This document shows, piece by piece, positions 45,901 to 53,676 of a DNA stretch of 64,000 nucleotides (the first letter of the stretch is position 1; each line of letters starts with the position of its first letter). A model generated the notes under the pieces. The model ran no database searches and was not told where the DNA came from. It saw only the letters and a list, made by a program, of their open reading frames with translations. The position numbers were made by a program, and so were the translations under genes. Source of the stretch: Branchinecta lynchi. Its lineage: Eukaryota > Arthropoda > Branchiopoda > Anostraca > Branchinectidae. The stretch is from positions 5,328,046-5,392,045 of the forward strand of contig JAKZAP010000016.1 in NCBI GenBank assembly GCA_023053575.1. Reading direction: 5' to 3'.

Positions 45901-48900
45901 TTTCCCTAGGGTATCACAAACAGCTCTTCCCAGCGATGTTCCTCCTGTGTCAGAAGATGTTGAAGGGGAACTTCCCTGTCTACTGAAAGTGCAAAGACAC
46001 GAGCTGGGTTTCGTATAGGACTTTCTGAGCTTTCATCATCAAGTTGAACAAATCCGTATGGAATTGATGACGGTGTCGAAAATCCCGGCAGCGATTGGAG
46101 GACCCGCCCCTGAGCCTCGTTTTTATTGCAATAGCGCTGCCGCATCGCTGCTGCAGCACTTCTTTGCTTTTTCACAATATGCGTTTTTGGATTCACTCTC
46201 TTCTTGGTTGAAGCGGCAGCGCTGCAGCACCTTGCAGGGAAGCACGGACTCGGTCGGTGGGAAGCTCAGGAAGCGCTGCCGTCTTCCTAGGAAGCACTGC
46301 AGTGCAAAAACGGATGTAGAAAGAATCAGTCCGGAATCGGCTGAGAAGTGGACCTGCAGCATGCAACAAAAACGAGGCTCTAATCGGATGGTACATTGAG
46401 CTGTAGAAATTTCGGAAAATCTGTCAAATATTTCGGAAAGGCTTGCTTCAATACTAAACAGTTATTCAGTACTTACGTTCGAGTATTTGGTAGATCCTTC
46501 ATTCCATCCACCAATAGCCAATAAAGTTTTCAGGTTTGGGTTGATCCTCTTTAGTCCAGTGAATCGAGTGTAGGCTCCTACGGTAAAGAAACAGTAAGGA
46601 ACTGATTTCGTCTATTTAACACAAGCTCTCCACCACCGAAATCCAGGGCCGCTGCTCCTGTAATCGGGGGCGCTATAATCGTAAAGCATTGGAAAATTTG
46701 TACAGCACCTTCTGCCCTCCTTCTATACTATTTCGTTCTGGTGTCACTCATGTTCTGCGAAAGAAGGAGATTAAAAAGATGAGATCATGTTATTTTAAAT
46801 GTGCGACTGCTCCACTTGTCGAAATTATGTCATAACCATACATTGACGCTTTCAAAAATCAGGGACAACAGGGCCCAACCAGCGCACGACGTCGTCCACT
46901 GCTTCCTGACCGAAGATTGAAAATTAAGTGTCTTTTTCTGCGTGTTTATGTGTTTTGTTTATTTTCTTCTTTTACTCCGCCTTTTTAAAATGGCGGGTAA
47001 TAAATAAATTAATTAATTAATTAATAAGCAGGAAAGAAAATATTGACTGCGTCTCGACCAGTAGTAAGCGTAGTAAGCGTGGTAACTAAATTGTTGAAAA
47101 TTGCATTCTAGCCTTGACGCCAAAAAGCTAGGATTCGTGACGTCATGTGTAGTAACTACGGTAAGTAGGGTGGAACACGCTCATAATAGTCCTTTATTCA
47201 CACCCAAACCGTGAACGTGCCAGATGGGCGTACTCGTCAAACAGCAGCAACATACAGCAAAAATAAATCATGTCGACCAATTAATCCTTCATCATCAGTC
47301 TAATAACATCTCTAAAAATGTAACTCACGTACAAAACTAAAATAAGGTAAAGTAGGTACCAAGGCCGTATCCAGGGGAAACATGCAAAAATCATCAATTT
47401 TATAGGCTTTTCCCTCTGATCTATGTCTTTTTTGTCCGACCGACAGGCAACCCCCCCCCCCCCCCCTCGAAATAAATTACTGGATACGGGCCTGGTAGGT
47501 ACTATCCGCTCCCCATAGATGGTAGTGACAAAGGGCAACCTTCCGCTTCAAATAAACATTAAAGTTTAACTGAAAAGGCAGCTTACTTTTACATCTGACA
47601 TCTGAATACACTGAAACATTTTGACCCACGTAAGGGATTTTGTATTTCTTTTTTATCCGAGGCTCTAATGATGATGTTCAGAAGCTTCACGACAACCCAA
47701 AATTCATCCAAACGCGGAGATTTTGAACGTGAAAACAACCCTGTATTTACAGGATTCAAGACGATTAGCGCCGACTTATTTTTCGGCAATGGCTTACATA
47801 TGGCTTACCATTGTTGTTGGTAAACATTTCAAGCATAGAGGGAAAGGCGCTTAGACAGCTAGTTTTTAGAATATTTGGGTACAAAAAATGTGTAAAATGT
47901 ATTCACTTAAAGGACCTGTTTTACCTATAATACTAACGCAACGTACACTGTAAAAAGTTTCTCCGAATAAGGATGCAGTCTTGCTACTGGAATTAACCTT
48001 ATCTCTACTGGGATAAGATTAATCCAAATTAGGGGTAATCTTATCTCAATAAAGACAAGATTAATCCCAGTAGCATACTGCAAGGTTTGTTTTGACAGTG
48101 TACTTCAATAATCGCTCCATATATTTCTAAACCCGAGACCCCAATTTCGTACGCTTCATTCTAACCCCTCTAACAAAACAACGCTGATTTTATCACGTGC
48201 GATGTGTATCACGCTGTCGGCGGTCGTCTGCGAGAAGTTTTTCCATCAGAAAAAACGGCTATGCCAATTTTTTTCTGTTTTCGCTGTAAGTCAATGGGTC
48301 TCGGAAAAGGCTTAAAACAGCCAAAACCGTGGGTTATTTGTTGGAAGAACAGCCTAGTTTTAAAGTATCCAAGTATTATAAACTACTGTAAGTTGAATAG
48401 TAAATAAATTAATAAATTTAGTGGTCACCCCCAGGACAACCTGGACGCCCGGGTTCTCGGGTGACTGGTTTATTTGAAGATGTATCGTTTAGTTTTTTAT
48501 GTTTTTTGTTGCAAGTTGTTTACTGTGATTTTGAGTAAAATAAAGAATAACCTAACCTTAAAAAAAAAAAATGCGAGGGGTCCTTTAAAGAAATGACCCC
48601 CAAGAAACTCTACAGTACTGCACTGCTTGTGTCTTTTTTACCACAATGTACCGACAAATGGTCGCGAGAACATTCGCCCTAGGACCATTCCGGACGTATA
48701 GCTCCTACGATTATTCGTCACATGTTTCATCTTCCAGGGGATCATGTTTAACAAATAAGATGTTTGGTAATAATAATATACTATACCCTAAGTTCGCCTT
48801 TATGCCTTCTAGGCACTGTGGAGAGGGGTTCGGTGTCCCAAAATCTTATGAAACACTTAACTTTTGAACAGAGTCGTCGGTTCAATTTCGATCCGGTACT

Positions 48901-51053
48901 GGATGTACACCGACCAATATTCTCCGTTCAAAGGTCCAAACCAGAGGAGGGATGGGATCGGGGATCGGAAGGGAAATCGGTGGGCAGAAAGGTCGTTCGC
49001 CCTTCATGTGCCATCTATTCTTCCCGAACAGATTCGGATACTGTGGGATAGGTTGAGGGAACATTCCCTGAAATCTTGTAACTGTGTCACCCTCAGATGA
49101 GTGATCCGATCTGAATGGAATTTGGTACTTGTAAGTACACGTGTCCTACATGTTCTATGAACAGGTCTGGACTTGATTCAATTATTGTGAGGGGGAGTTG
49201 GAGGGAGTTCCGAAATCTTTTTGCATGCAAAACTTTCGGTCGAATGATCCAATCTGCGTAGAATTCGATAGTTAGCAAGTGCCCGTGTCTTATATGTTTA
49301 TTGACAGGTCTAGACTGGAACAGGGCACTACAGGAGTGTTGCATGAAGCTGCCCTTACTATGGCACCGCCCACCCCCCCATTGGCCATGGTACATGATCC
49401 TGCCACCTTGGATCATGAAGCTGCCACCCCCAGAAAAATCATGCAAATTCCAAGAAAACAGCAAATTTTGTTATCTGCAAAAGGTCAAGGAACCTCTCTG
49501 ACCAAACAGCTGGCTTCTAACTTCACCATGTAGCAAAATACCATTTTTAGCAAAGTGGGCGACTTCATGATCACTTGGGTGCCTATATTCTTTTGTGTTC
49601 TCCAGCTTAGTCTTGAACAATTACAAGTAAACTGTGGTACCAGCAGAAAGCGAAGGTTCTAAGCTTCCTTTCAGGATACTCCACTGAATTTTATTTCAAC
49701 CTTTACTCTTTTTCCCTAAGTCATTTCCCCAAAATAGGAGTTTAGGGTGGCAGCTTCATGCAACACTCCTGTATAGGATGCCTTGGGCGATGGTCCTGGA
49801 AATCTTGCTGCTCTATGTCAGTGTTGGGATCGAGCGGAACTTAGCGAGCATGGCCCTAGATGGACCGTTATAAGCCCTTGATATACCGTTTATAGATCCG
49901 CACTGGATCAGGGCAGGGGGAATTCCGTAAATCTGGTCGAGTCTTCCGATCGAATAAGTCGATCTGGATGGAAGTTTATAGTTGGCAAGTGTAAATGTTC
50001 CGTTGACAGGTCCGGTAACCTTGTGACACGCTTAGGGTGGAGGGATCTGGATGGTATTTGTTGAACAAAACTATCATGTGCGTCCGGAGTGGATCCAGGC
50101 TCATTGGGAGGGGAGGGGGGACTGGGTGAGTAAGCCTTAATTGATGCACATGGCATAATCCTCAAATTTGCAGTTTGAAGCTTTTAGGGGGGGGGCAGAA
50201 GATGGTACTTCAGCTGAATGTTTTCATTCAGCCTTCGCAACGAGGAGCTTAAATGATATACATGCTTACTATTCTTGCAAGTGCCATATGAGCTTTCAGA
50301 TCTTGTTTGTTTACTTTTCTGTTCCTCATCATAAATGTAAAATCCAGGAGAAAATTCACAAGTAATAGGATTAAAATAAAAACTTAAAATAAATGTGAGT
50401 GCCTCTATCGGCGCTCGGTTATTACCTTTTCCACCGCCTTCGTAAAGGTCGTTCCAGGGGTCGAAGGCAGCAATCTTATTGGTTGCTGCGTCTAGTGCAG
50501 CGAAGCCAAAGACAAGGTGGGTGCAGACAAAGGGGTCAATGTCTTCTACGTCGAATCTGCCATCTCCTGGTCTGTAGACTGACCAGCTGCCGAAATAGCA
50601 GACAAGTCGTCTCTCTGTTGCTATGGAAATAATATCGGGTTAACGAATTGTAATGTTACTCTTTCTTTGGTGACAGCGGCTGTTCAGGACACTCCTGCCT
50701 TCACGCACAAAGGGTTGTCTAACAAATTGCTCCTGAGATTCCGAAGAAAAGCAAAATCCGATTTTTGCCTTTCTCTTCCGGATGATTCCCCAGCGGGTGA
50801 CAATGTGATGATCATGTCTCGAAACTTGAAATGGTCTCTCAGACTGTCACACACATGGCCACGTGGCGTCGATTTCATGGTCCTCAGACAGATCTTGCGG
50901 TTCCGGATGCTTAACCCTACATACTAAATTCGGTCTGTGTAACTTATTCTATGACTTTTAAAACAAGATTAGGGATCTTTAAGTACCTTTCTGGCTGGCA
51001 GAAGCTGCTGAAGCTGCAATAAGCAATACTATTCCTGTGATGAGACTTCTCAT
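33736..51053 (-). CDS. chitinase A (GH18 endochitinase with CBM14 domain), complete, nine exons
   Basis: Secreted chitinase, expected to cleave chitin chains during moulting, digestion or peritrophic turnover. Exons: 50987-51053, 50426-50620, 46477-46577, 42654-42785, 40631-40758, 39381-39504, 36959-37273, 36094-36270, 33736-33933. They join without a stop into 478 codons. Order: signal peptide (1-19, [19 protein letters not shown]), GH18 barrel (about 24-395) with KTLLAIGGW (104-112), [11 protein letters not shown] (145-155, catalytic Glu153), MGYDYHG (216-222) and [12 protein letters not shown] (364-375), a short linker, and a chitin-binding type-2 domain (about 420-478) with six cysteines (422, 432, 438, 452, 465, 474). 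All introns are GT-AG. Introns total about 16 kb of mostly mobile DNA. The tandem duplicate, chitinase B, lies downstream in the same direction. Confidence 0.95.
33934..36093. other. chitinase A intron 8
   Basis: Holds a TTAAAGTTTAAC repeat (35,253-35,712). At 34,440-34,850 are several GGGGACTC/GAGTCC words in both orientations (for example CCCCGAGGAGTCCTCGGGG at about 34,798), which may be a worn foldback. The rest is unassigned. Confidence 0.6.
35253..35712. repeat. TTAAAGTTTAAC repeat, copy 2
   Basis: Left TTAAAATTTAACTGAAAAGC, right GTTAAACTTTAAG: inverted termini of about 11 bp. The interior matches 11,248-11,905 (AGCCAACTTATTTTTG, GACTCAT-type block, AAAGCATTTTCGG). It abuts GAGGGGTCCTTTAA, the end motif of the AAAGGACC repeat. 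Confidence 0.65.
36094..36270 (-). CDS. chitinase A exon 8
   Basis: Acceptor TTTCAG, donor GTAAGT, phase 0 at both ends, 59 codons. [20 protein letters not shown] carries the last conserved GH18 motif, whose Trp lines the substrate cleft; the exon ends in the Thr/Pro linker [13 protein letters not shown]. Confidence 0.95.
36271..36958. other. chitinase A intron 7
   Basis: Holds the MITE at 36,765-36,938 close to exon 7 and, near 36,290-36,400, a segment (CACTCTTGC...AAAACAGAGAGTGAAT) similar to 44,770-44,800 in inverse order. Otherwise unassigned. Confidence 0.55.
36765..36938. mobile_element. TA-flanked MITE (CACTGT family), copy 1
   Basis: TA then CACTG at the left and CAGTG then TA at the right. 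The interior is nearly palindromic (AGATAAGATTAATCCCAGTA with partner AATCTGATCCCAGTAG) as in the copy at 47,944-48,102. It ends 21 bp from the exon 7 donor. Confidence 0.75.
36959..37273 (-). CDS. chitinase A exon 7
   Basis: Largest exon, 105 codons, phase 0 at both ends; acceptor CGTTTAG, donor [50 protein letters not shown] and [13 protein letters not shown] are typical of the GH18 alpha/beta insertion domain and adjoining strands. Confidence 0.96.
37344..37403 (-). ncRNA. hammerhead ribozyme motif, type I, in chitinase A intron 6
   Basis: On the transcribed strand: stem I arm GATT-GA-CAGC (37,403-37,394), core CTGACGA (37,393-37,387), stem II GGACCCTT/AAGGGCC with a 6-base loop and one bulged A, core GAAA, TAT, the cleavage C, then GCTG and AATC closing stem I. 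All invariant hammerhead bases are present and helix III is minimal, the form reported in Penelope-like elements. A second copy is at 59,128-59,187 next to a Penelope-like reverse transcriptase. It lies about 70 bases before the exon 7 acceptor, in the gene's own sense. Confidence 0.75.
39040..39330 (-). repeat. GAGGCGT repeat remnant
   Basis: Inverse of the unit at 51,585-51,925: CGTTACTCGCCAAAATGTTC type start, poly-C, CGGTAAAAATGACC, and short alternating TTTTTCNGAAAA and CAGTNGNTTTTTC words. Confidence 0.55.
39381..39504 (-). CDS. chitinase A exon 6
   Basis: Acceptor TTTTCTAG, donor GTGAGT; enters in phase 2 (completes Gly208) and leaves in phase 0. [20 protein letters not shown] includes the GH18 M-x-Y-D-x-x-G motif whose Asp and Tyr assist catalysis. 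Confidence 0.95.
39505..40630. other. chitinase A intron 5
   Basis: Contains an 18-base G run (39,618-39,635) and at about 40,140-40,240 a half copy of the TTA-flanked MITE found at 42,069-42,613 (TATAGCGCTCTATGTGATGT then TTACGTCTTA). The 150-codon frame at 39,918-40,370 overlaps that half copy and is not credible. Confidence 0.55.
40631..40758 (-). CDS. chitinase A exon 5
   Basis: Acceptor TTTCAG, donor GTTAGT (the least consensus donor of the gene, confirmed because GG+A restores Gly208 and the frame continues). Encodes [40 protein letters not shown] and VN. Confidence 0.93.
41129..41208. mobile_element. CACTGT MITE, right half
   Basis: AGTAGAAATAAGATTAATCC to ACTTTTTACAGTGTA matches the right half of the copies at 36,765 and 47,944. 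The left half is absent, replaced at 41,129 by a sequence that recurs at 41,326-41,363. Confidence 0.7.
41450..41905. mobile_element. foldback element related to the TTTTAGTAC arrays
   Basis: Inverted ends pair GAACGGAACGGAATGACACG (41,450 on) with TGTCATTCCGTTCAATTC (41,888 on). Inside are GTGCAGGAG/CTCCTGCAC pairs, ACAGGGGCCCTGT, several TTTTTAGTAC words and an 18-base G run (41,541-41,558). The right edge TTTTTAGTCGATCCCC is the same as in arrays A and B. Confidence 0.65.
42066..42616. mobile_element. TTA-flanked MITE next to exon 4 (Harbinger-like)
   Basis: Inverted ends of about 30 bp: AAGCATTGTCCTAATTGGTG at 42,070 and CACCTCTTAGGACAATGCTT ending about 42,611. TTA stands on both outer sides, the 3-bp duplication typical of PIF/Harbinger-type elements. 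About 545 bp, no transposase. The right edge is 38 bp from the exon 4 donor. Confidence 0.7.
42654..42785 (-). CDS. chitinase A exon 4 (catalytic motif)
   Basis: Acceptor TTTCAG, donor GTAAGA, phase 0 at both ends, 44 codons from [14 protein letters not shown] to GGKAEDR. Contains [11 protein letters not shown] with the acid/base Glu153. Confidence 0.96.
43597..44724 (-). mobile_element. GGGATCCC element, inverted
   Basis: Right palindrome TTTTGGGATCCCAAAA at 43,599-43,614, then the inverse of the CAAAATATCTC...GTTATCGTGCTTAC block with the microsatellite reduced to GTCTGTCTGTGCGTCTG, six modules (CCGGAAAGTTTGTTAAAA with CCGGACAAGTAG), and the inverse left end GGGATCCCATCGAAACCTTT by 44,710. 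Confidence 0.75.
44882..45000 (-). mobile_element. retrotransposon 3' end with (ATCTT)n tail
   Basis: On the minus strand the segment ends AGTGGAATAAATCTTATCTT ATCTT after a CCATGGCCTCTGTGC block, a non-LTR-like tail. The coding part to its right is not recognisable. Confidence 0.45.
46111..46382. mobile_element. 272-bp MITE with 19-bp inverted ends
   Basis: GAGCCTCGTTTTTATTGCA at the left, TGCAACAAAAACGAGGCTC at the right (one mismatch). The interior is rich in CAGCGCTGC, CTGCAGCAC and GAAGCGCTGCC words that can pair with one another. No clear target duplication. Confidence 0.65.
46477..46577 (-). CDS. chitinase A exon 3
   Basis: Acceptor ACCGTAG, donor GTAAGT. Completes Gly88 and encodes [20 protein letters not shown] then [13 protein letters not shown], with the GH18 K-x-x-x-x-x-GGW motif. 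Confidence 0.95.
46640..47030 (+). mobile_element. retrotransposon 3' end, same family as 23,646-23,998
   Basis: Shares GTGTCACTCATGTTCTGCGA and AAGAAGGAGATTAAAAAGAT with 23,560-23,720, then TTTTACTCCGCCTTTTTAAA ATGGCGGG and a TTAA-type tail (47,008-47,030). Damaged C-terminal coding ([15 protein letters not shown]). Confidence 0.65.
47555..47890. repeat. TTAAAGTTTAAC repeat, copy 3 (3'-truncated)
   Basis: TTAAAGTTTAACTGAAAAGG start and interior homology to the other copies; it ends before the right terminus. Confidence 0.6.
47944..48102. mobile_element. TA-flanked MITE (CACTGT family), complete copy
   Basis: TA, then CACTGTAAAAAGTTTCTCCG; right TTGACAGTG then TA. The uninterrupted site in copy 2 of the host repeat has a single TA at that place (CAACCTACTTCC), so TA is duplicated on insertion, as for Tc1/mariner-type elements. 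The interior is nearly palindromic, with AAGATTAATCC repeated in both directions. Confidence 0.8.
48412..48571 (+). mobile_element. poly(A)-ended retro-inserted segment
   Basis: Absent from copy 2 of the host repeat. It ends AAAATAAAGAATAACC then 12 or so A residues, preceded by a short CCCGGG-centred stem (GGTCACCC...GGGTGACTGG). It could be a SINE or a processed mRNA 3' end; no tRNA-type promoter boxes are convincing. Confidence 0.5.
48640..50306 (-). mobile_element. TGGCAC element, old inverted copy
   Basis: The inverse left end is clear (TTGCAAGTGCCATATGAGCT, CAGATCTTGTTT at 50,274-50,306). Modules are recognisable but diverged (GATCCGATCTGAATGGAAT at 49,088, GAATGATCCAATCTGCGTAG at 49,242). 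The right hairpin is lost. A MITE is inserted at 49,329-49,773. Confidence 0.6.
49329..49773. mobile_element. 445-bp MITE with 25-bp perfect inverted ends
   Basis: Ends TACAGGAGTGTTGCATGAAG and CTGCC (49,329-49,353) and the exact inverse (49,749-49,773). TA at each outer edge fits a TA target duplication. A third copy of the core (ATCATGAAGCTGCCACCCC) lies inside at about 49,414. No transposase. Confidence 0.8.
50426..50620 (-). CDS. chitinase A exon 2
   Basis: Acceptor TTCCATAG, donor GTAATA, phase 1 at both ends. [20 protein letters not shown] to [13 protein letters not shown], the first strands of the GH18 barrel. Confidence 0.95.
50621..50986. other. chitinase A intron 1
   Basis: 366 bp, the shortest intron and free of recognisable mobile DNA. 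Confidence 0.8.
50987..51053 (-). CDS. chitinase A exon 1 (start codon, signal peptide)
   Basis: ATG at 51053 gives [20 protein letters not shown] then QK; donor GTACTT. 67 coding bases as in chitinase B. Signal cleavage is likely after ASA (17-19). Confidence 0.92.
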
Positions 51054-51092
51054 GCTTCAGTTTGTGGAAAACTGTTTAGGAAATTAAGAAAA

Positions 51093-51102
51093 CCTTTTAT
51101 CT
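51093..51102 (-). promoter_or_regulatory. TATA-like box of chitinase A
   Basis: AGATAAAAGG on the minus strand, 40-49 bases before the ATG. If used, the 5' UTR would be very short (about 10-20 bases). This is judged only from position and composition. Confidence 0.25.
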
Positions 51103-51280
51103 AGCCCACATTTTATTGACAGGTTAGATAATTTCGTCAGTAATTCTTCCCTTGAATTTTGGTCATCTAATACAAACAAAAAATTCGGCGCATCTGTTTG
51201 CTTTAGTGAGATTATAGCTGGCAGTGACGTCTTTCCAAAAATTCTCTCGCCTCTGTATGGTTGGTTGTGAAGACCGGTTT

Positions 51281-51585
51281 TTAAAGTTTAACTGAAAACA
51301 GCTTATTCTTACATTTGAAATTTGACTAAACTGAAATATTTTGACTCATCTAAGGTATATTGTATTTTTTCATCCGGTGCTGTAGTAATAACGTGTGTGC
51401 GCTGCTTGCACGGCAACCCAAGACTCCTCCGGACGCGGAAAATTTGAATTTCAACAAAGGCGTGCATTTCCACAGGTTATGATGCTAAGCTCGGAAAAAT
51501 TACGCCTCTAGAAAGAGGAAGATCTTAAGTCCGCTGATTTTTCGGCGATGGCTTACTTGTGAAGTTCCTAAATATTTCAAGCGTA
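51281..51585. repeat. TTAAAGTTTAAC repeat, copy 4, split
   Basis: TAAAGTTTAACTGAAAACAG start; interior matches 47,555-47,890 (TTTTCGGCGATGGCTTACTT, TTTCAAGCGTAGAGG). It is interrupted by the GAGGCGT repeats and resumes at about 52,255 (ATATAGAGGTACGACAAACC). Confidence 0.6.
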
Positions 51586-52250
51586 GAGGCGTTACTAGCC
51601 AAAATGTTTTTGGGGGGGACAAGGCATTTACCGACTGGCTGGTAATTTTTACCGACTTTTTCTGCAGAAAAAACGACTGTTTTCAACAATAAAAATGACA
51701 TTTTTGAAAAAAATCGACGGATTTTCTGAAAAATCCAATGATTTTCAGAAAAACCGACTATTTTGACGAAAAATCGACCAATTTTCAGAAAAATCGACTG
51801 TTTTCATGAAAAAAAATCAAATGTTTTGACGAAAAATCGCGGCGCCGACTAGGTATTTTTTACCGACTGGCAGACGGCTTTGGGGGGGGGGGCCTCCCCC
51901 CCCCCCCCAGTCGTGACGCCTCGTTACTAGCCAAAGTGTTTTGGGGGGGGACGAGGCATTTACCGACTGGCTGGTAATTTTTACCGACTTTTTCTGCAGA
52001 AAAAACGACTGTTTTCAACAATAAAAATGACATTTTTGAAAAAAATCGACGGATTTTCTGAAAAATCCAATGATTTTCAGAAAAACCGACTATTTGACGA
52101 AAAATCGACCAATTTTCAGAAAAATCGACTGTTTTCATGAAAAAAAATCAAATGTTTTGACGAAAAATCGCGGCGCCGACTAGGTATTTTTTACCGACTG
52201 GCAGTCACGACTGGGGGGGGGCCTCCCCCCCCCCCCAGTCGTGACGCCTC
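51585..52250. repeat. GAGGCGT repeat, tandem pair with poly-G/poly-C hairpin
   Basis: Two nearly identical units (about 51,585-51,920 and 51,920-52,250). Each has GTTACTAGCCAAA, a G run, GGCATTTACCGACTGGCTGG, and ten or so alternating TTTTCAGAAAAA/ATCGACNN words, and ends in a G-run/C-run block with CAGTCGTGACGCCTC. In the second unit GTCACGACT plus nine Gs pairs with Cs plus AGTCGTGAC (52,204-52,245). Confidence 0.7.
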
Positions 52251-52429
52251 TGAGAGGGACAACCATATAGAGGTACGACAAACCGAAAAGAATAAGTTCA
52301 TTTCATGAAATCGATTATCTGTGGGAAACGGACAAACAAATTAACGTATTTGTATCGAGTTTTCGAGCCTATTAAAGTGAAGAAGTCATGATCAAGTAGA
52401 ATAGTTGCGTTTTTTGCCTTTTCTCCGTA

Positions 52430-52745
52430 GGTCGGTTAACCTACCTATTTGCCAGTATTGACCCTTTTTTCGTCTCACCGGTCTGTTCGACTGAGCTCCA
52501 AAAAACGGCTTATAAGAAAAATGGCGTCTTCCCGTCGCCGACGCCTATCTCTCCTATGAGAATTTTGAATTTCGCGCCGTGCTAAGAGCGTAGGTCGGTT
52601 GGATGGAGCTCCCGCTTTAGTCCACAGGTCGGTTAACCGACCGGCAAACGGAGCCTAAAACAGCTTATAAAAACTTAGGTCGTTTAACCGAAGGAACAAA
52701 ACGAACTATAGTAGGAAATCTTGTAGGTTGGTTAACTCGATGACG
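52430..52745. repeat. cluster of GGTCGGTTAACC palindromes
   Basis: AGGTCGGTTAACC-type words occur at about 52,430, 52,588 (half), 52,625, 52,678 and 52,728, the best being GGTCGGTTAACCGACC. The function and family are unknown. Confidence 0.45.
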
Positions 52746-53029
52746 GCAAAAAACGCAGCTAATGTCGGATATCAGCCGTATTGGGTTAAAGGGGTCAGAT
52801 AGCTACGTCTTTCCATGAACTTGTCGAAAAACCACACAAGTTCGTTTTCCAACTTGGGCGGCTTTGAGCCTGAAGAAGGCTCTTGCCAAGAAGGCCCGAA
52901 GTTAGCTCTTATAAAATTCAGCTGACGCATCCGTTTTGGACTGCCAAATATGATTCACTGTCAGCTTGGGCTGAAGGATTTAACTTCAGTAGTATTTGAA
53001 GTACAAGTACTTGAAGTACATCCCAACAC

Positions 53030-53676
53030 TGCCTAATTCGGTCAAAACGAATTTCATAAAATCGTTTGTCCCCGCATTTCGAAATTGTGCAAGTCCGTCT
53101 TTGTTCGGTCCGTTCATTTCATAATTTGGTCACTAATCAGATTCTTTTGGTTCTGATTCGTAACCGAATTGGACAATTCATCCAACTCTTGTTCAGTCCA
53201 CATCGATTTCACCGCATTCGGTCCGTCCTTGCGTAAATTCGGTGATTTAACCTGTTTATTTGGTCTCGTTATTTACCGAATTCGGTTCAAGCCCGTATCA
53301 TTCGGTCAGTCCATTTCATAATTCGGTCATTGATCAGATTCGTTTGGTTCCGATTCGTGACCGAATACGATAATTCATCCAACTTTTGTTCAGTCCGCAT
53401 CGATTTCGCCGCATTCGGTCCATCCCTGCGTCAATTCGGCGATTTAACCATTTTACTTGGTCTCATTCTCTACCGAATTCGGTAATTTGGTCGCTTGGAT
53501 CTGATTGGTCATTTGGATCTGATTCGTTACCGAATACGGTAATTCACCGGATTTTTCTTTAGTCCGTTTCTATTACTAGACTTTCCGAATTCGGTTGTTT
53601 TAGGTGGTTTTAACAAGAGTTTTATTCCGTTACGAAATTCGGTTGTAATACCACTCTCGATCTGTTCCTTATTTTT
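53030..53676 (+). repeat. ATTCGGT-array repeat, copy 2, left part
   Basis: Homologous to 10,560-11,150. Stops at GATCTGTTCCTTATTTTT where the TGGCAC element begins; the remainder is at 56,425-56,541. Confidence 0.7.

Larger units (their letters stand above)
42786..46476. other. chitinase A intron 3
   Basis: Contains an inverted GGGATCCC element (43,597-44,724), a retrotransposon 3' tail (44,882-45,000) and a MITE (46,111-46,382). The stretches 42,900-43,590 and 45,000-46,100 have no recognised content. Confidence 0.6.
47903..48590. repeat. AAAGGACC repeat, copy 4, with two insertions
   Basis: TTAAAGGACCTG at the left, GGGGTCCTTTAA at the right. The native repeat is about 350 bp as in copy 2. 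It is enlarged by a MITE (47,944-48,102) and a poly(A)-ended segment (about 48,412-48,571). Confidence 0.7.
46578..50425. other. chitinase A intron 2
   Basis: Largest intron (3.85 kb), almost filled by repeats: (TTAC)n-type retrotransposon 3' end, half MITE, TTAAAGTTTAAC repeat, AAAGGACC repeat with two insertions, and a diverged TGGCAC element with a MITE inside it. Confidence 0.7.

Noticed and set aside
45906..46396. Overlapping frames of 67-113 codons on both strands
   Set aside because: They arise from the GC-rich words of the MITE at 46,111-46,382.
48412..48571. tRNA-derived SINE
   Set aside because: The segment ends in poly(A) but I could not find convincing A and B promoter boxes, so only a poly(A)-ended retro-segment is claimed.
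52204..52245. Reading the G/C hairpin as a transcription terminator
   Set aside because: Intrinsic terminators of that form are bacterial; this is animal DNA and the hairpin is part of a duplicated repeat.
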